Assembly (NCBI GenBank): GCA_902806095.1
Contig: CADCVF010000065.1
Location: forward strand, 1-64,000
Source of the DNA: an uncultured Rubrobacteraceae bacterium
Lineage (GTDB): Bacteria; Actinomycetota; Rubrobacteria; Rubrobacterales; Rubrobacteraceae
Direction: 5' to 3'
Length of the DNA stretch: 64,000 nt
Shown here piece after piece: positions 45,290 through 55,875 of this stretch (its first letter is position 1; each line of letters starts with the position of its first letter). Both the position numbers and the translations under genes were made by a program. The notes beneath the pieces are model-generated. The model searched no databases and was not told where the DNA came from. It saw only the letters and a program-made list of their open reading frames with translations.

Positions 45290-47620
45290 TCAGAGGAGGT
45301 TGTGCTCTAAGGCGAAGCGGGTAGCCTCTGCACGGGTGGATGACCCTATCTTGTGGTAGACGGAGCGCAGATGAGCGTTAACAGTACGGGGGCTAATGTA
45401 GAGTTCCTTGGCGATTTGAGGGTCTGTCATGCCCCTGGCGAGGAGCCTCAGGACCTCGACCTCGCGGGCGCTGAGTCCTGAGGGGTAGGAGGGCGAGGAA
45501 GACGGCTCCTCCAGCGTTGCAGGCGGTTGCGGGGCGTACTCTATGGCCTCTTCGGGTGTCATCGCCCGTCCCTCGGCCAATGCTGCTTCCCACGCTACCT
45601 CGTCAAGCCGAGGGCGCACGCCGTTCAGCAAGCCCTCGTAATCGGGGTGGGCGCGGTCGAAGGGCGAGAGGGGCAAACCGATGGCCTCCCCAAGGGCTTC
45701 GCCAGCTCCCCACAAGCGCGCAGCGCGAGCCGCATCTCCCCGCAGTGCGGCCACGCATGCCATCCCCCGCAGGCCGAAGGTAGTGGCCGTCTTGTCCCTG
45801 AGCCTGCGCAACAGGCGCAGGTCCTCCTCGTAGAGCGCCGCCGCCCGTTCGGGGTCGCCCCGCTCGAGCGCTACTATCCCGAGGCTGGCGAGGCACAGAG
45901 CGGTGCCTAGCGTGTCCCCCAGCTCCCGGTTAAGCTCCAGCCCCTCCTCGAGCAGCCCCACCGCCCGATCGTGGTCCCCTTCGTCTATCGCAGCCCCTCC
46001 CAAGAAGAGGAGCAAGAAGCCCATCGCCTGGCGGTCCGAGAGCCTCGGCCGCAACGCCTCGCCCTCTTCGCGCAAAGCCCTGGTGCGCTTCCGATCTCCC
46101 CCGCGCAGCGCCAGCTGTCCCAAATCAACGAGCGAGTTCGCAACCCCCAGTTCATCCCCGAGCTCTTCGAACAGGGTCCTGCCCTCTTCGAGCAGGACTG
46201 CCGATTGCTGAGTGTCGCCCTGCCACATCGCCATGAGACCGGCCTGGTTGAGCGCCTTCGCCCGCGCGGGAGTCGTTGACGTACCACTCCCAGCGAGCGC
46301 CCATTGCAGCCACCGGCGTCCCTCGCCCGGGCCATAAGAGTTCCAGAAGCGCCCCTGTGCCAGCGTGGACGCCAGTCTCAACCCAAGCTGCACGCGCACT
46401 CCCGCGGGTCCTTCGGCGTCTTCGGGCTCGAGCGACCAAGAGAGTGCTGTCCTCAAATTGCCGTGCTCGGTCTCCAACCTCTCGAGCCAAGGCACTTGCT
46501 CCGTGAAAGCCGGCTCGGCCTCTTCGGCCAGCGCCAGATAATATTTCACATGCTGCCGACGGACCCGCTCCGCTTCCGCCGCCTCCGCCAGCTTCTCCCT
46601 TCCGTACTGCCTGACCGTCTCAAGGAGCCGGTAGCGCATCTCCCCATCCTGCTCCTCGACCACGACCAGCGACTTGTCCACAAGCGTGCTCAGCAGGTCT
46701 AGTACCTCAGCCCCCTCGATGCCTTCTCCTGTCCCTACTGTCTCGGCCGCTTCGAGCGTGAAGCCACCGGCGAACACGGATAAACGCCTGAGCATCGCCT
46801 GCTCTTCCTCTGAGAGCAGCTCGTGGCTCCAGTCCATTGCCGTCCTGAGCGTCCTCTGGTGGGCCAAAACCGACCTCCCACCCCCCGTTAGCACCCGGAA
46901 CGAGTCGTCCAGCCGAGAGGAGATCTGCTCCACCGAGAGCACCTTCACCCTTGCGGCCGCAAGCTCTATGGCCAAAGGGATTCCGTCGAGGCGGTAACAC
47001 ACCTGGGCGACCGCCATCGCGTTGCCCTCCGTGAGCGAGAAGTCGTGCCTGGCCGCCTGTGCCCGCTCGACGAAGAGCCTGGCGGCCTCGTAGCATGACA
47101 AGCTCTCCGGAGCCGGAAGGCGACGTTGGTCCGGCAGGGACAGAGGAGGGACGGCGAAGAGGGTCTCGCCGGAGACGCCGAGTGCCTCGCGGCTGGTGGC
47201 GAGGATTCGCAGGTTCGGACAGGAGTGCAGCAGAGCTTCCGCCAGAGAGGCGCAGGCTCCTACCAGATGCTCGCAGTTGTCCAAAACCAGCAGGACTCCC
47301 CGGGATCCGAGGTGAATGCGCAGCGAATCCACAAGCGGGGTGCCAGGCGTTTCCTGTACTCCCAGGACGGAGGCCACCGCCTGTGGCACCAGATCCGGGT
47401 CAGAGAGCGGGGCCAACTCCACCAACCACACCTCGTCCTCGTAGTCCTCCACCAGTTCAGCGGCCGTGGCCAAAGCCAGGCGTGTCTTGCCCGAGCCGCC
47501 GGGGCCGGTAAGCGTAAGCAGGCGTGCCACGGTCAGCAGGCGCCCGACCTCGGCGATCTCTCGCTCGCGCCCAACGAGGCTGGTGAGCTGGAAGGGCAAG
47601 TTGTTCTCCGGCGGTCTCAC
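45290..47620 (-). CDS. NB-ARC ATPase/TPR LuxR-family transcriptional regulator (intact)
   Basis: NLPFQLTSLVGREREIAEV, TGPGGSGKTRLAL, LLVLDNCEHL, C-terminal LSAREVEVLRLLARGMTDPQIAKELYISPRTVNAHLRSVYHKIG. Confidence 0.92.
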   Translation of the reverse strand: MRPPENNLPFQLTSLVGREREIAEVGRLLTVARLLTLTGPGGSGKTRLALATAAELVEDYEDEVWLVELAPLSDPDLVPQAVASVLGVQETPGTPLVDSLRIHLGSRGVLLVLDNCEHLVGACASLAEALLHSCPNLRILATSREALGVSGETLFAVPPLSLPDQRRLPAPESLSCYEAARLFVERAQAARHDFSLTEGNAMAVAQVCYRLDGIPLAIELAAARVKVLSVEQISSRLDDSFRVLTGGGRSVLAHQRTLRTAMDWSHELLSEEEQAMLRRLSVFAGGFTLEAAETVGTGEGIEGAEVLDLLSTLVDKSLVVVEEQDGEMRYRLLETVRQYGREKLAEAAEAERVRRQHVKYYLALAEEAEPAFTEQVPWLERLETEHGNLRTALSWSLEPEDAEGPAGVRVQLGLRLASTLAQGRFWNSYGPGEGRRWLQWALAGSGTSTTPARAKALNQAGLMAMWQGDTQQSAVLLEEGRTLFEELGDELGVANSLVDLGQLALRGGDRKRTRALREEGEALRPRLSDRQAMGFLLLFLGGAAIDEGDHDRAVGLLEEGLELNRELGDTLGTALCLASLGIVALERGDPERAAALYEEDLRLLRRLRDKTATTFGLRGMACVAALRGDAARAARLWGAGEALGEAIGLPLSPFDRAHPDYEGLLNGVRPRLDEVAWEAALAEGRAMTPEEAIEYAPQPPATLEEPSSSPSYPSGLSAREVEVLRLLARGMTDPQIAKELYISPRTVNAHLRSVYHKIGSSTRAEATRFALEHNLL

Positions 47621-47961
47621 GCCTTCACCAGCCCCTTCATTCCCACCAAAAGAACCTCCGAGCGGCCACGAAGGGACGCGCCTCCTCGCTCGCCGGATGG
47701 TCGCTCATCGAGCACTCTCCCTCCGATCCCCTTAGGCTAAGCCTCGACCCCGGCATTATAGCAAGCGTTGCTTACGGTTCGCCTTCTTACTTGCCGGGGG
47801 TCTGTTCCGGGTAGGTGCGCATCGACGCCCCTTCGAAGAAGGCACCAGGAGTGTTTTTCAACATGCCGGGGCCTTGCGCGGCCTCCATTCTAGGCTGTGC
47901 TTGCCACGCTGAGGCAGCACGACTTCACGTTGCAGTGGTTTGATGGTTTAATCTCGATGAT

Positions 47962-47996
47962 GATAAAGAAAGGGCCGGGATTAGAAGTCCCAGCCC
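47962..47996 (-). terminator. Intrinsic terminator of the minus-strand GlsB-like gene
   Basis: Minus strand GGGCTGGGA-CTTCTAA-TCCCGGCCC then CTTTCTTTATC. Confidence 0.75.
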
Positions 47997-48010
47997 TCGA
48001 ACCGTCTTTG

Positions 48011-48277
48011 TTACCTGGCCGTCCTACCGCCAGCGACGGCCCGGTAGATCGCAAGGAGTATGATCGCACCGATGGTGGCGATTATGATGCTCCAGATAAA
48101 GCCGCCGCCGCCGAGACCGATGAGGCTGGCCAGAAAGCCACCTACCAGGGCACCCGCTATCCCTAGTATGATCGTGATGACAAAGCCGCCAGGATCGTCG
48201 CCAGGCATAATGAACTTGGCGAGCGCGCCTGCGATCCCGCCGATGATGATCCAGCCGATAATTGCACCTATACCCAC
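48011..48277 (-). CDS. GlsB/YeaQ/YmgE family (transglycosylase-associated) small membrane protein
   Basis: GIGAIIGWIIIGGIAGALAKFIMPGDDPGGFVITIILGIAGALVGGFLASLIGLGGG. Confidence 0.93.
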   Translation of the reverse strand: MGIGAIIGWIIIGGIAGALAKFIMPGDDPGGFVITIILGIAGALVGGFLASLIGLGGGGFIWSIIIATIGAIILLAIYRAVAGGRTAR

Positions 48278-48320
48278 GGTTTGCTACCTCCTTCACGGTT
48301 GGCCTTCTACGCTTAAGTAT

Positions 48321-48345
48321 ATTCCCTAATACGGTTAAGGGAAAC
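48321..48345 (-). promoter_or_regulatory. SigB-like promoter GTTTCC-N13-GGGAAT upstream of the GlsB-like gene
   Basis: Minus strand GTTTCCCTTAACCGTATTAGGGAAT resembles GTTT-N12-15-GGGWAT. Confidence 0.4.
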
Positions 48346-48462
48346 ATTAGTTTCACCATGATTTCGAGAACCACAACATAAACACGACGATGGCGCTCTC
48401 CATGCCGGATGTTCCACCGCGCTGCTATCATGCCCTCGAGCCGAGGGATCAGGAGGATTGCT

Positions 48463-49650
48463 ATGAACTTCGATCCAACCGACGAACAACGCCGCTGGCG
48501 AGATCTGGCGCGCGAGTTCGCCCAGGGTGAGATCCGGCCGCGCGCCGCCGAGCTCGACCGCGGACAGAAGTTCCCATACGATATAGTCGCAGAGATGGCC
48601 CGCCTCGGCCTGATGGGGCTGACGCTTCCCGCAGAGTTCGGCGGCTCGGGCGGGGATTTCGTCGCCTACAACCTGGCGCTGGAGGAGATCTCACGCGCAG
48701 ATACCTCGGTCGGGATCACGATGGAGGCCCATATCTCGCTGGGCTGTGCACCAATCGCCGCCTACGGCACACAGGAACAGAAAGAGAAGTTTCTCTCGAA
48801 GTGCGCGACAGGGGAGAGGCTCTGGGCTTTCGGCCTGACCGAGGAGGAGGCAGGCACGGACGCAGGAGGCACGCGGACGACGGCGGAGCTTGAGGGCGGC
48901 GAGTGGGTCATCAACGGGTCGAAGAAGTGGATCACGAACTCCGGAACCGACATTACCGCCGGCGTTACGGTCATCGCCAGAACCGGCACCCGCGAGGGCG
49001 GAAGGCCTGAGCTGACCGCTATCGTCGTCCCCCAGGACACGCCGGGCTACACCCGAGGCCAGGCCTACGAGAAGCTTGGGTGGCGAGCCTCCGATCAGCA
49101 TCCACTCTACTTCGAGGACTGCCGCGTCCAAAGGGAGAACCTGCTCGGCGAGCGCGGAAAAGGCTTCAGGCAGTTCCTCGCGACGCTCGATGGTGGCAGG
49201 GTCGCGGTCGCCGCCCTCTCCGTGGGGCTCGCGCAGGCCTGCTTCGACGAGGCGCTGGCGCGGGCGAAGGAGAGAGAGCAGTTCGGCCGTTCTATCTCCG
49301 AGTTCCAGGCCGTTCAGTTCAAGCTCGCTGACATGGCGATGGAGATCGAGCTGGCAAGGAACACGGTCTTGAAGGCAGCGTGGCTGAAGGATCAGGGGCG
49401 ATCCTTCGGGCGGGAGGCGAGCATGGCCAAGGTGTTCGCGTCGGAGACGGCCAAGAGAGCGGCGGACCAGGCCGTCCAGATCTGGGGTGGCGAGGGCTTT
49501 ATGGAGGGGAGCGCCGTGGCCCGTTACTGGCGGCAGGTCAAGATCAACGAGATCGGGGAGGGTACGAGTGAGATAAACCGCCAGATCATCGCCCGCTCTC
49601 TCCTCGACGAGAGCGCCGAGGAGGCCAAAGAGAAGATGGTGGCACAGTAA
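48463..49650 (+). CDS. Acyl-CoA dehydrogenase
   Basis: MNFDPTDEQRRWRDLAREFA, GLTEEEAGTDAGGTRTTA, QIWGGEGFMEGSAVARYWRQVKINEIGEGTSEINRQIIAR. Confidence 0.93.
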   Translation: MNFDPTDEQRRWRDLAREFAQGEIRPRAAELDRGQKFPYDIVAEMARLGLMGLTLPAEFGGSGGDFVAYNLALEEISRADTSVGITMEAHISLGCAPIAAYGTQEQKEKFLSKCATGERLWAFGLTEEEAGTDAGGTRTTAELEGGEWVINGSKKWITNSGTDITAGVTVIARTGTREGGRPELTAIVVPQDTPGYTRGQAYEKLGWRASDQHPLYFEDCRVQRENLLGERGKGFRQFLATLDGGRVAVAALSVGLAQACFDEALARAKEREQFGRSISEFQAVQFKLADMAMEIELARNTVLKAAWLKDQGRSFGREASMAKVFASETAKRAADQAVQIWGGEGFMEGSAVARYWRQVKINEIGEGTSEINRQIIARSLLDESAEEAKEKMVAQ

Positions 49651-49717
49651 CCGCGATGCCGGAGCGACGCCACAACTCGCGCCGCCGGGCGTACGCTGCT
49701 CTGGGAGCACGGTCCTA

Positions 49718-52700
49718 ATGCTGCGGAAAGTCCTTGTTGCGAACCGCGGGGAGATTGCCATCCGCGCCTTCAGGGCGGCCTACGAGCTGGGCATTCGTAC
49801 GGTCGCCGTCTACACTCCGGACGACCGCGGCTCTTTGCACCGCCAGAAGGCCGACGAGGCTTATGAGATCGGGGAGGTGGGCCACCCTGTGCGCGCCTAC
49901 CTAGACGTGGACGAGCTCGTCTCCACCGCGAAGCGAGTTGGCGCCGAAGCAATCTACCCCGGCTACGGTTTCCTTTCGGAGAGTTCGGCCCTCTCCGAGG
50001 CTTGCGAGGAGGCCGGGCTGACGTTCGTCGGACCACCGGCCGGCGTTCTCGCGTTGACCGGCGACAAGTTGCGCGCCCGCCGGGCCGCCGAAGAGACTGG
50101 CATCCCGGTGCTGCGTGCCTCTGAGCCCCTCGATGATCCCGACGACACCATCGCTGCCGCCGAAGAGCTCGGCTACCCGGTGTTCGTAAAGGCCGCAGGA
50201 GGGGGCGGAGGCCGGGGATTGCGGCTGGTCGAACGTCCCGAGGATCTCTCCGGCGCCGTTGCGGCCGCAAGACGCGAGGCCGAGGGCGCGTTCGGCGACC
50301 CTACGGTGTTCCTGGAGCAGGCCCTTGTAAGGCCTCGCCACATCGAGGTGCAGGTACTGGCCGATGGTGCTGGGGAGGTCATCCACCTGTTTGAGCGGGA
50401 CTGCTCGGTCCAGCGGCGACACCAGAAGGTGCTCGAGGTCGCCCCTGCCCCCAATCTAGATCCCGTGCTGCGCGAGCGTCTTTGCGAGGATGCTGTTCTC
50501 TTCTCTCGCGCCGTAGACTATCTTGGCGCCGGCACGGTCGAATTCCTCGTCGGCGAGGACGGGCGTCACGTATTCATCGAGATGAACCCGCGCATCCAGG
50601 TGGAGCACACCGTCACCGAGGAGACGACCGACGTGGATCTGGTCCACGCCCAGCTTCGTATCGCCGGGGGTGAGAAGCTGCGCGATCTCGACCTAACCCA
50701 GGAAAGCATCAGGCAGCGGGGTGTGGCGTTGCAGTGCCGCGTGACCACAGAAGACCCGGGCCAGGGCTTCAGCCCGGACACGGGCCGTATCTCGGTGTAC
50801 CGCTCTCCCGGTGGGGCCGGCATCAGGCTGGACGGCGGCAACACGTATGCGGGCACGGAGATCACACCCTACTTCGACTCGCTCCTGGTGAAGGTCACCG
50901 CCCACGGCGCGGATCTGCCTTCCGCAGCCCTTCGTGCTCGCCGCGCTCTGGCCGAGTTCAGGGTGCGCGGCGTGGCGACGAACGTGGCTTTTTTGCGGGC
51001 TGTCCTCTCCGAACCTGACTTCCTCGCCGGGCTGGCGACCACCTCGTTTATCGACGAGAGGCCGCACCTCACCGCCGTTTCGACCGGCGCCGACCGGGCG
51101 AGCCGGCTCCTCTCACTGCTCGCCGACACCACCGTCAACCGGCCGCACGGGAGACCACCCGCGGTCCCCGATCCGCGCACCAAGCTCCCGCCACTGCCGG
51201 ACGGAGATCCTTCGCCGGGCTCCAGGCAGCGGCTGCTGGACCTCGGCCCCGAAGGCTTCGTCCGCTGGCTGCGCGAGACCGATACGCTCCAGGTGACCGA
51301 CACGACGATGCGGGACGCGCACCAGTCTTTGCTTGCGACCCGAATGCGAACTTTCGACATGCTCTCGGTCGCCCCGCACGTCGCCCGCACGTTGCCCCAA
51401 CTGCTGAGCGCCGAGGTGTGGGGCGGGGCCACCTTCGACGTCGCCCTGCGGTTCTTGCACGAGGATCCCTGGGAGCGGCTTGCCAGGCTGCGAGAAACCC
51501 TCCCTAACGTCTGCTTGCAGATGCTCCTGCGCGGTCAGAACACCGTTGGCTACACCCGCTACCCGCCCGACGTGGTGCGCTCATTCGTAGACGAGGCTCG
51601 TGAGACGGGTATAGACATCTTCCGCATCTTCGACGCGAACAACGACGTAGATCAGATGCGTCCGGCGATCGAGGCGACGCTCGAAGCGGGCGCGGTGGCC
51701 GAGGGGGCCGTCTGCTACACAGGCGACCTCTCTGACCCGAACGAGAAGCTCTATACCCTCGACTACTATCTGCGTTTGGCCGAGGAGCTGGTTGAAGCTG
51801 GGTCTCACATCCTCTGCATCAAGGACATGGCTGGCCTCGTCAGGGCCCCCGCCGCGCGCACCCTGGTGGGTGCTTTGAAGCGGGAGTTTCATCTCCCGGT
51901 GCACCTGCACACCCACGACACCAGTGGAGGGCAGCTCGCAACGTACCTGGCGGCGATCGAGACGGGAGTGGATGCGATCGACGGCGCCGCGGCCCCGCTC
52001 TCCGGCATGACGAGCCAGCCGTCTTTGGCCGCCATCGTCGCTGCTACCGACCGCACGGATCGGGCGACCGGACTATCGCTGGACGCCCTTGGCAACCTGG
52101 AGCCTTACTGGGAGGCGGTGCGGACACTGTATGCGCCCTTCGAGTCGGGGCTGAGATCCCCGACTGGCACCATCTACCGGCACGAGATCCCCGGTGGGCA
52201 GCTCTCCAATCTGCGCCAGCAGGCGCTCTCTATGGGACTCGCCGAGCGCTTCGAGGAGGTAGAAAACCTGTACGCCCGCTGCGACAAGATTCTCGGACGG
52301 CTGGTGAAGGTGACGCCAACGAGCAAGGTAGTGGGCGACCTCGCACTCTACCTCCTCTCGGCGGCGATAGACCCAGACGAATTCGCCGAAGATCCCGGCC
52401 CCTACGACCTTCCTGACAGCGTCATCGGGTTCCTGCGCGGCGAACTGGGCGAGCCGCCGGGCGGCTGGCCCGAGCCGTTCAGGTCAAGGGCGCTCGAAGG
52501 ACGCGAAGAGTCGACGGAGGACGGGCGACTCTCCGAAGAGGACCGTTCCCTGCTTGCCGGCAACGATCGCCGGCCTGCGTTGAACCGGCTGCTGTTGCCA
52601 GGTCCGACCGAAGATCAGCGAGCCGCCGGGGAGCGATACGGCGACGTCTCTGTCATTCCGACCAGGGCATTCCTCTACGGGCTCGAGACCGGCGAGGAGC

Positions 52701-53101
52701 TAGCTGTAGACCTGGAACCAGGCGTCCGGTTGTACATGCGGCTCGATGCCGTAACGGAGCCAGACGAGCGCGGCATCAGGACCTTACAGGTCACGCTCAA
52801 CGGACAGCCACGTCCCATCGACGCGCAGGACCACTCACTGGAGCCCGAGGTCCCGGTACGCGAGAGGGCAGATCCCGGTAACGACGCCCACGTCGCAGCA
52901 CCGATGACCGGCCTCGTGACCCTTACGGTCGAAGCAGGCGAGAAGGTCGGCGCGGGTCAGCAGATAGGGGCGATCGAGGCTATGAAGATGGAGTCGGCTA
53001 TCCGGGCTCCGTCAGACGGCCTCGTCGAGCGGATCGCCGTCCCTTCGGGGACGAACGTCGAACCGGGAGATCTCCTCATCGTGCTCGGGACTGAATCGTA
53101 A
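49718..53101 (+). CDS. pyc: Pyruvate carboxylase
   Basis: ATP-grasp biotin carboxylase, carboxyltransferase (TDTTMRDAHQSLLATRMRT) and biotinyl AIEAMKMES in one 1127-aa chain. Confidence 0.95.
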   Translation: MLRKVLVANRGEIAIRAFRAAYELGIRTVAVYTPDDRGSLHRQKADEAYEIGEVGHPVRAYLDVDELVSTAKRVGAEAIYPGYGFLSESSALSEACEEAGLTFVGPPAGVLALTGDKLRARRAAEETGIPVLRASEPLDDPDDTIAAAEELGYPVFVKAAGGGGGRGLRLVERPEDLSGAVAAARREAEGAFGDPTVFLEQALVRPRHIEVQVLADGAGEVIHLFERDCSVQRRHQKVLEVAPAPNLDPVLRERLCEDAVLFSRAVDYLGAGTVEFLVGEDGRHVFIEMNPRIQVEHTVTEETTDVDLVHAQLRIAGGEKLRDLDLTQESIRQRGVALQCRVTTEDPGQGFSPDTGRISVYRSPGGAGIRLDGGNTYAGTEITPYFDSLLVKVTAHGADLPSAALRARRALAEFRVRGVATNVAFLRAVLSEPDFLAGLATTSFIDERPHLTAVSTGADRASRLLSLLADTTVNRPHGRPPAVPDPRTKLPPLPDGDPSPGSRQRLLDLGPEGFVRWLRETDTLQVTDTTMRDAHQSLLATRMRTFDMLSVAPHVARTLPQLLSAEVWGGATFDVALRFLHEDPWERLARLRETLPNVCLQMLLRGQNTVGYTRYPPDVVRSFVDEARETGIDIFRIFDANNDVDQMRPAIEATLEAGAVAEGAVCYTGDLSDPNEKLYTLDYYLRLAEELVEAGSHILCIKDMAGLVRAPAARTLVGALKREFHLPVHLHTHDTSGGQLATYLAAIETGVDAIDGAAAPLSGMTSQPSLAAIVAATDRTDRATGLSLDALGNLEPYWEAVRTLYAPFESGLRSPTGTIYRHEIPGGQLSNLRQQALSMGLAERFEEVENLYARCDKILGRLVKVTPTSKVVGDLALYLLSAAIDPDEFAEDPGPYDLPDSVIGFLRGELGEPPGGWPEPFRSRALEGREESTEDGRLSEEDRSLLAGNDRRPALNRLLLPGPTEDQRAAGERYGDVSVIPTRAFLYGLETGEELAVDLEPGVRLYMRLDAVTEPDERGIRTLQVTLNGQPRPIDAQDHSLEPEVPVRERADPGNDAHVAAPMTGLVTLTVEAGEKVGAGQQIGAIEAMKMESAIRAPSDGLVERIAVPSGTNVEPGDLLIVLGTES

Positions 53102-53350
53102 GAGCGATACCCGGTGTCTTCATAACCCATCCGGGAGTGGGGAGACGCTCGCTTCTCGAGCAATAAGCCACGCACGAGCGTAGATCCGGACGCCGTCTCG
53201 AAGTGGTGCACGAGGGGAAGGAGTTCGTAAAGGTTCTATCCCACCCTGGCATGCTGCATTGCAACGTCACCCCTGGGCGCGTACCGTGGCGCATGCGTCG
53301 TGTGGTAGCTAACATGTCCTCAGGAAGACGAACCACGACAACGGAGAAGG

Positions 53351-54958
53351 ATGAGTAGGCTAGGGACCCTCGTGGATACGAAGAGCGAAGCCTTCGCGGA
53401 GAACGCCGAACGTTTCGGAGATCTCATAGGCGAGTTGCGCGAGCACTCGGCCGGGGCAAGGCGCGGTGGGGGGGAGAAGGCACAGAAGAGGCACAAGGAG
53501 CGCGGCAAGCTGGCTGTGCGCGAGAGGATCGAACGCCTCCTCGACCCTGGCACGGCCTTCCTGGAGCTCTCGCCCCTGGCAGCCTTCGGTATGTACGACG
53601 GGCGTGTTCCCGCTGCAGGAATAGTCACGGGGGTTGGACGCGTCTCGGGGCGCGAAGTGATGGTCGTCGCCAACGATGCGACCGTCAAGGGTGGCACGTA
53701 CTATCCGATGACGGTCAAGAAACACCTGAGGGCGCAGGAGATAGCCGAGCAGAACCACTTGCCGTGCATCTATCTCGTCGACTCAGGGGGCGCGTTCCTG
53801 CCCTTGCAGGACGAGGTCTTCCCCGACCGCGAGCACTTCGGGCGCATCTTCTACAACCAGGCGAAGATGAGCGCGAAGGCCATACCCCAGGTCGCCGCCG
53901 TGATGGGAAGTTGCACGGCAGGAGGGGCGTACGTCCCAGCGATGAGCGACGAGGTCATCATAGTCAAGGGTACGGGTACGATCTTCCTCGGCGGTCCGCC
54001 CCTCGTCAAGGCGGCAACCGGCGAAGAAGTAACGGCGGAAGAGCTTGGCGGCGCCGACGTACACACCCGCCGCTCGGGCGTCGCCGACCACTTCGCCGAA
54101 AACGACGAGCACGCCCTCGCCATAGTCCGCTCCATCATAGAGAACCTGAATGTGGAGAAGCATGTACCCTGGACCGTCGAGGAGCCCGAGGAGCCGCTCT
54201 ACGATCCCGGAGAACTCTACGGCATCATCCCTAGCGACTACAGGCAGGGCTACGACGTGAGGGAGGTCATCGCCAGGACTGTGGACGGCAGCCGCCTGCA
54301 CGAGTTCAAGCCGCTCTACGGCGAGACCCTGGTCTGTGGCTTCGCCAGGATCATGGGCCACCCCGTCGGCATCCTGGCCAACAACGGCATCCTTTTCTCC
54401 GAGAGCGCTCTCAAGGGCGCACACTTTATAGAGTTGTGCTGCTCGCGCGGCATCCCACTCATCTTCCTGCAGAACATCACAGGCTTCATGGTCGGCAAGG
54501 AGTACGAGGCCGGCGGCATCGCCAAAGACGGGGCCAAGATGGTCATGGCCGTCGCCAACGCTGGCGTACCGAAGTTCACGGTGATCGTCGGCGGTTCGTT
54601 CGGGGCGGGCAACTACGGGATGTGCGGCAGGGCCTACTCGCCTCGCTTCTTGTGGATGTGGCCCAACGCCCGCATCAGCGTGATGGGTGGACAACAGGCC
54701 GCGAACGTCCTTCTAACCGTGCAGGAGGAGGGCTTGCGCCGTGAAGAAAAGGAGATGACCGATCAAGAGCGTGAGGATTTCAGGGCCCCTATCCTCGAAA
54801 AATACGAGGACGAAGGCAACCCTTACCACTCGACCGCGAGGCTCTGGGACGACGGCGTCATCGACCCGGTAGATACAAGGATGGTCCTCGCCCTCGGCCT
54901 CTCCGCCGCGGCGAACGCGCCCGTGGAAGATACGAGCTTCGGGATCTTTAGAATGTAG
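53351..54958 (+). CDS. Acyl-CoA carboxylase carboxyltransferase, methylcrotonyl-CoA carboxylase beta-like
   Basis: [78 protein letters not shown]. Confidence 0.92.
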   Translation: MSRLGTLVDTKSEAFAENAERFGDLIGELREHSAGARRGGGEKAQKRHKERGKLAVRERIERLLDPGTAFLELSPLAAFGMYDGRVPAAGIVTGVGRVSGREVMVVANDATVKGGTYYPMTVKKHLRAQEIAEQNHLPCIYLVDSGGAFLPLQDEVFPDREHFGRIFYNQAKMSAKAIPQVAAVMGSCTAGGAYVPAMSDEVIIVKGTGTIFLGGPPLVKAATGEEVTAEELGGADVHTRRSGVADHFAENDEHALAIVRSIIENLNVEKHVPWTVEEPEEPLYDPGELYGIIPSDYRQGYDVREVIARTVDGSRLHEFKPLYGETLVCGFARIMGHPVGILANNGILFSESALKGAHFIELCCSRGIPLIFLQNITGFMVGKEYEAGGIAKDGAKMVMAVANAGVPKFTVIVGGSFGAGNYGMCGRAYSPRFLWMWPNARISVMGGQQAANVLLTVQEEGLRREEKEMTDQEREDFRAPILEKYEDEGNPYHSTARLWDDGVIDPVDTRMVLALGLSAAANAPVEDTSFGIFRM

Positions 54959-55086
54959 GTCTTGTAGGGTTCAGGCATCAGGAAGGAGTTAGCATGATGT
55001 ACGTCCGAGCAAGCATCGATCCTGGTCGCATCAGAATCTCTGTAACGCCGTCCGGGAATAACCTGACGGCTGGGGCTTGATACCTG

Positions 55087-55875
55087 ATGCCTTACAAACA
55101 CCTCGAGAGGGCAGACGACGGGGCGGTGACTAACGTGACCCTGTCGCGCCCAGACTCGCACAACGCCATGAACGCTGAACTCGTCGAGGAGTTGACGCGC
55201 TGCTTCGAGGAGATCTCCGAGGACGATCGGGTACGTGTCGTGGTGCTGGCAGGCGATGGCCGCTCGTTCTGCGCCGGCGCGGATATAGGCTACATGCGGG
55301 AGACTGCCTCATTCTCCTACGAGGCGAACCTGGAGGACGCCAGACGGCTGGCCATGATGTACTGGACCATGGACGAGTGCCCGAAGCCGCTCGTCGCCAG
55401 GGTACAGGGCGCTGCGATAGGTGGCGGGGCCGGGCTCGTCGCGGTGGCCGACGTGGCTGTGGCGGATTCGGAGACGCGGTTCGCCTTCTCCGAAGTGCGG
55501 CTCGGCATCGCACCGGCCACGATCTCATCGTTCGTCGTGCGTAAGGTCGGTGCCTCGCACGCCAGGTCGTTGTTCGTCACTGGAGAAAGGTTCGACGCCA
55601 AACGGGCGCGGGAGATCGGTCTCGTCCACAGCGTTGTTTCGGGGGATGAACTCGACGCGGCGGTCGAGGAGAAGGTCGGCGAGGTGTTGCAAGGAGGTAC
55701 GGTCGCGCAGGCGACCATAAAAGCGTTGCTACGCCGGCTCGAGACGACGGAGCCGATGGAGGCGCCAGGCCTAACGGCGCGAGTGATTTCGGAGCTGCGC
55801 ACCGGCGAAGAGGGCCAGGAGGGACTTGCGGCCTTCATCGAGAAGCGCGAGCCGCGCTGGAGAACGGAGCGGTGA
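55087..55875 (+). CDS. Enoyl-CoA hydratase/isomerase family (methylglutaconyl-CoA hydratase candidate)
   Basis: VLAGDGRSFCAGADIGYM; AIGGGAGLVAVADVAVADSETRFAFSEVRLGIAPATIS. Confidence 0.9.
   Translation: MPYKHLERADDGAVTNVTLSRPDSHNAMNAELVEELTRCFEEISEDDRVRVVVLAGDGRSFCAGADIGYMRETASFSYEANLEDARRLAMMYWTMDECPKPLVARVQGAAIGGGAGLVAVADVAVADSETRFAFSEVRLGIAPATISSFVVRKVGASHARSLFVTGERFDAKRAREIGLVHSVVSGDELDAAVEEKVGEVLQGGTVAQATIKALLRRLETTEPMEAPGLTARVISELRTGEEGQEGLAAFIEKREPRWRTER

Noticed and set aside
48691-54694. Minus-strand frames 48691-49761 and 53783-54694
   Set aside because: Antisense to the acyl-CoA dehydrogenase and carboxyltransferase genes with clear motifs.
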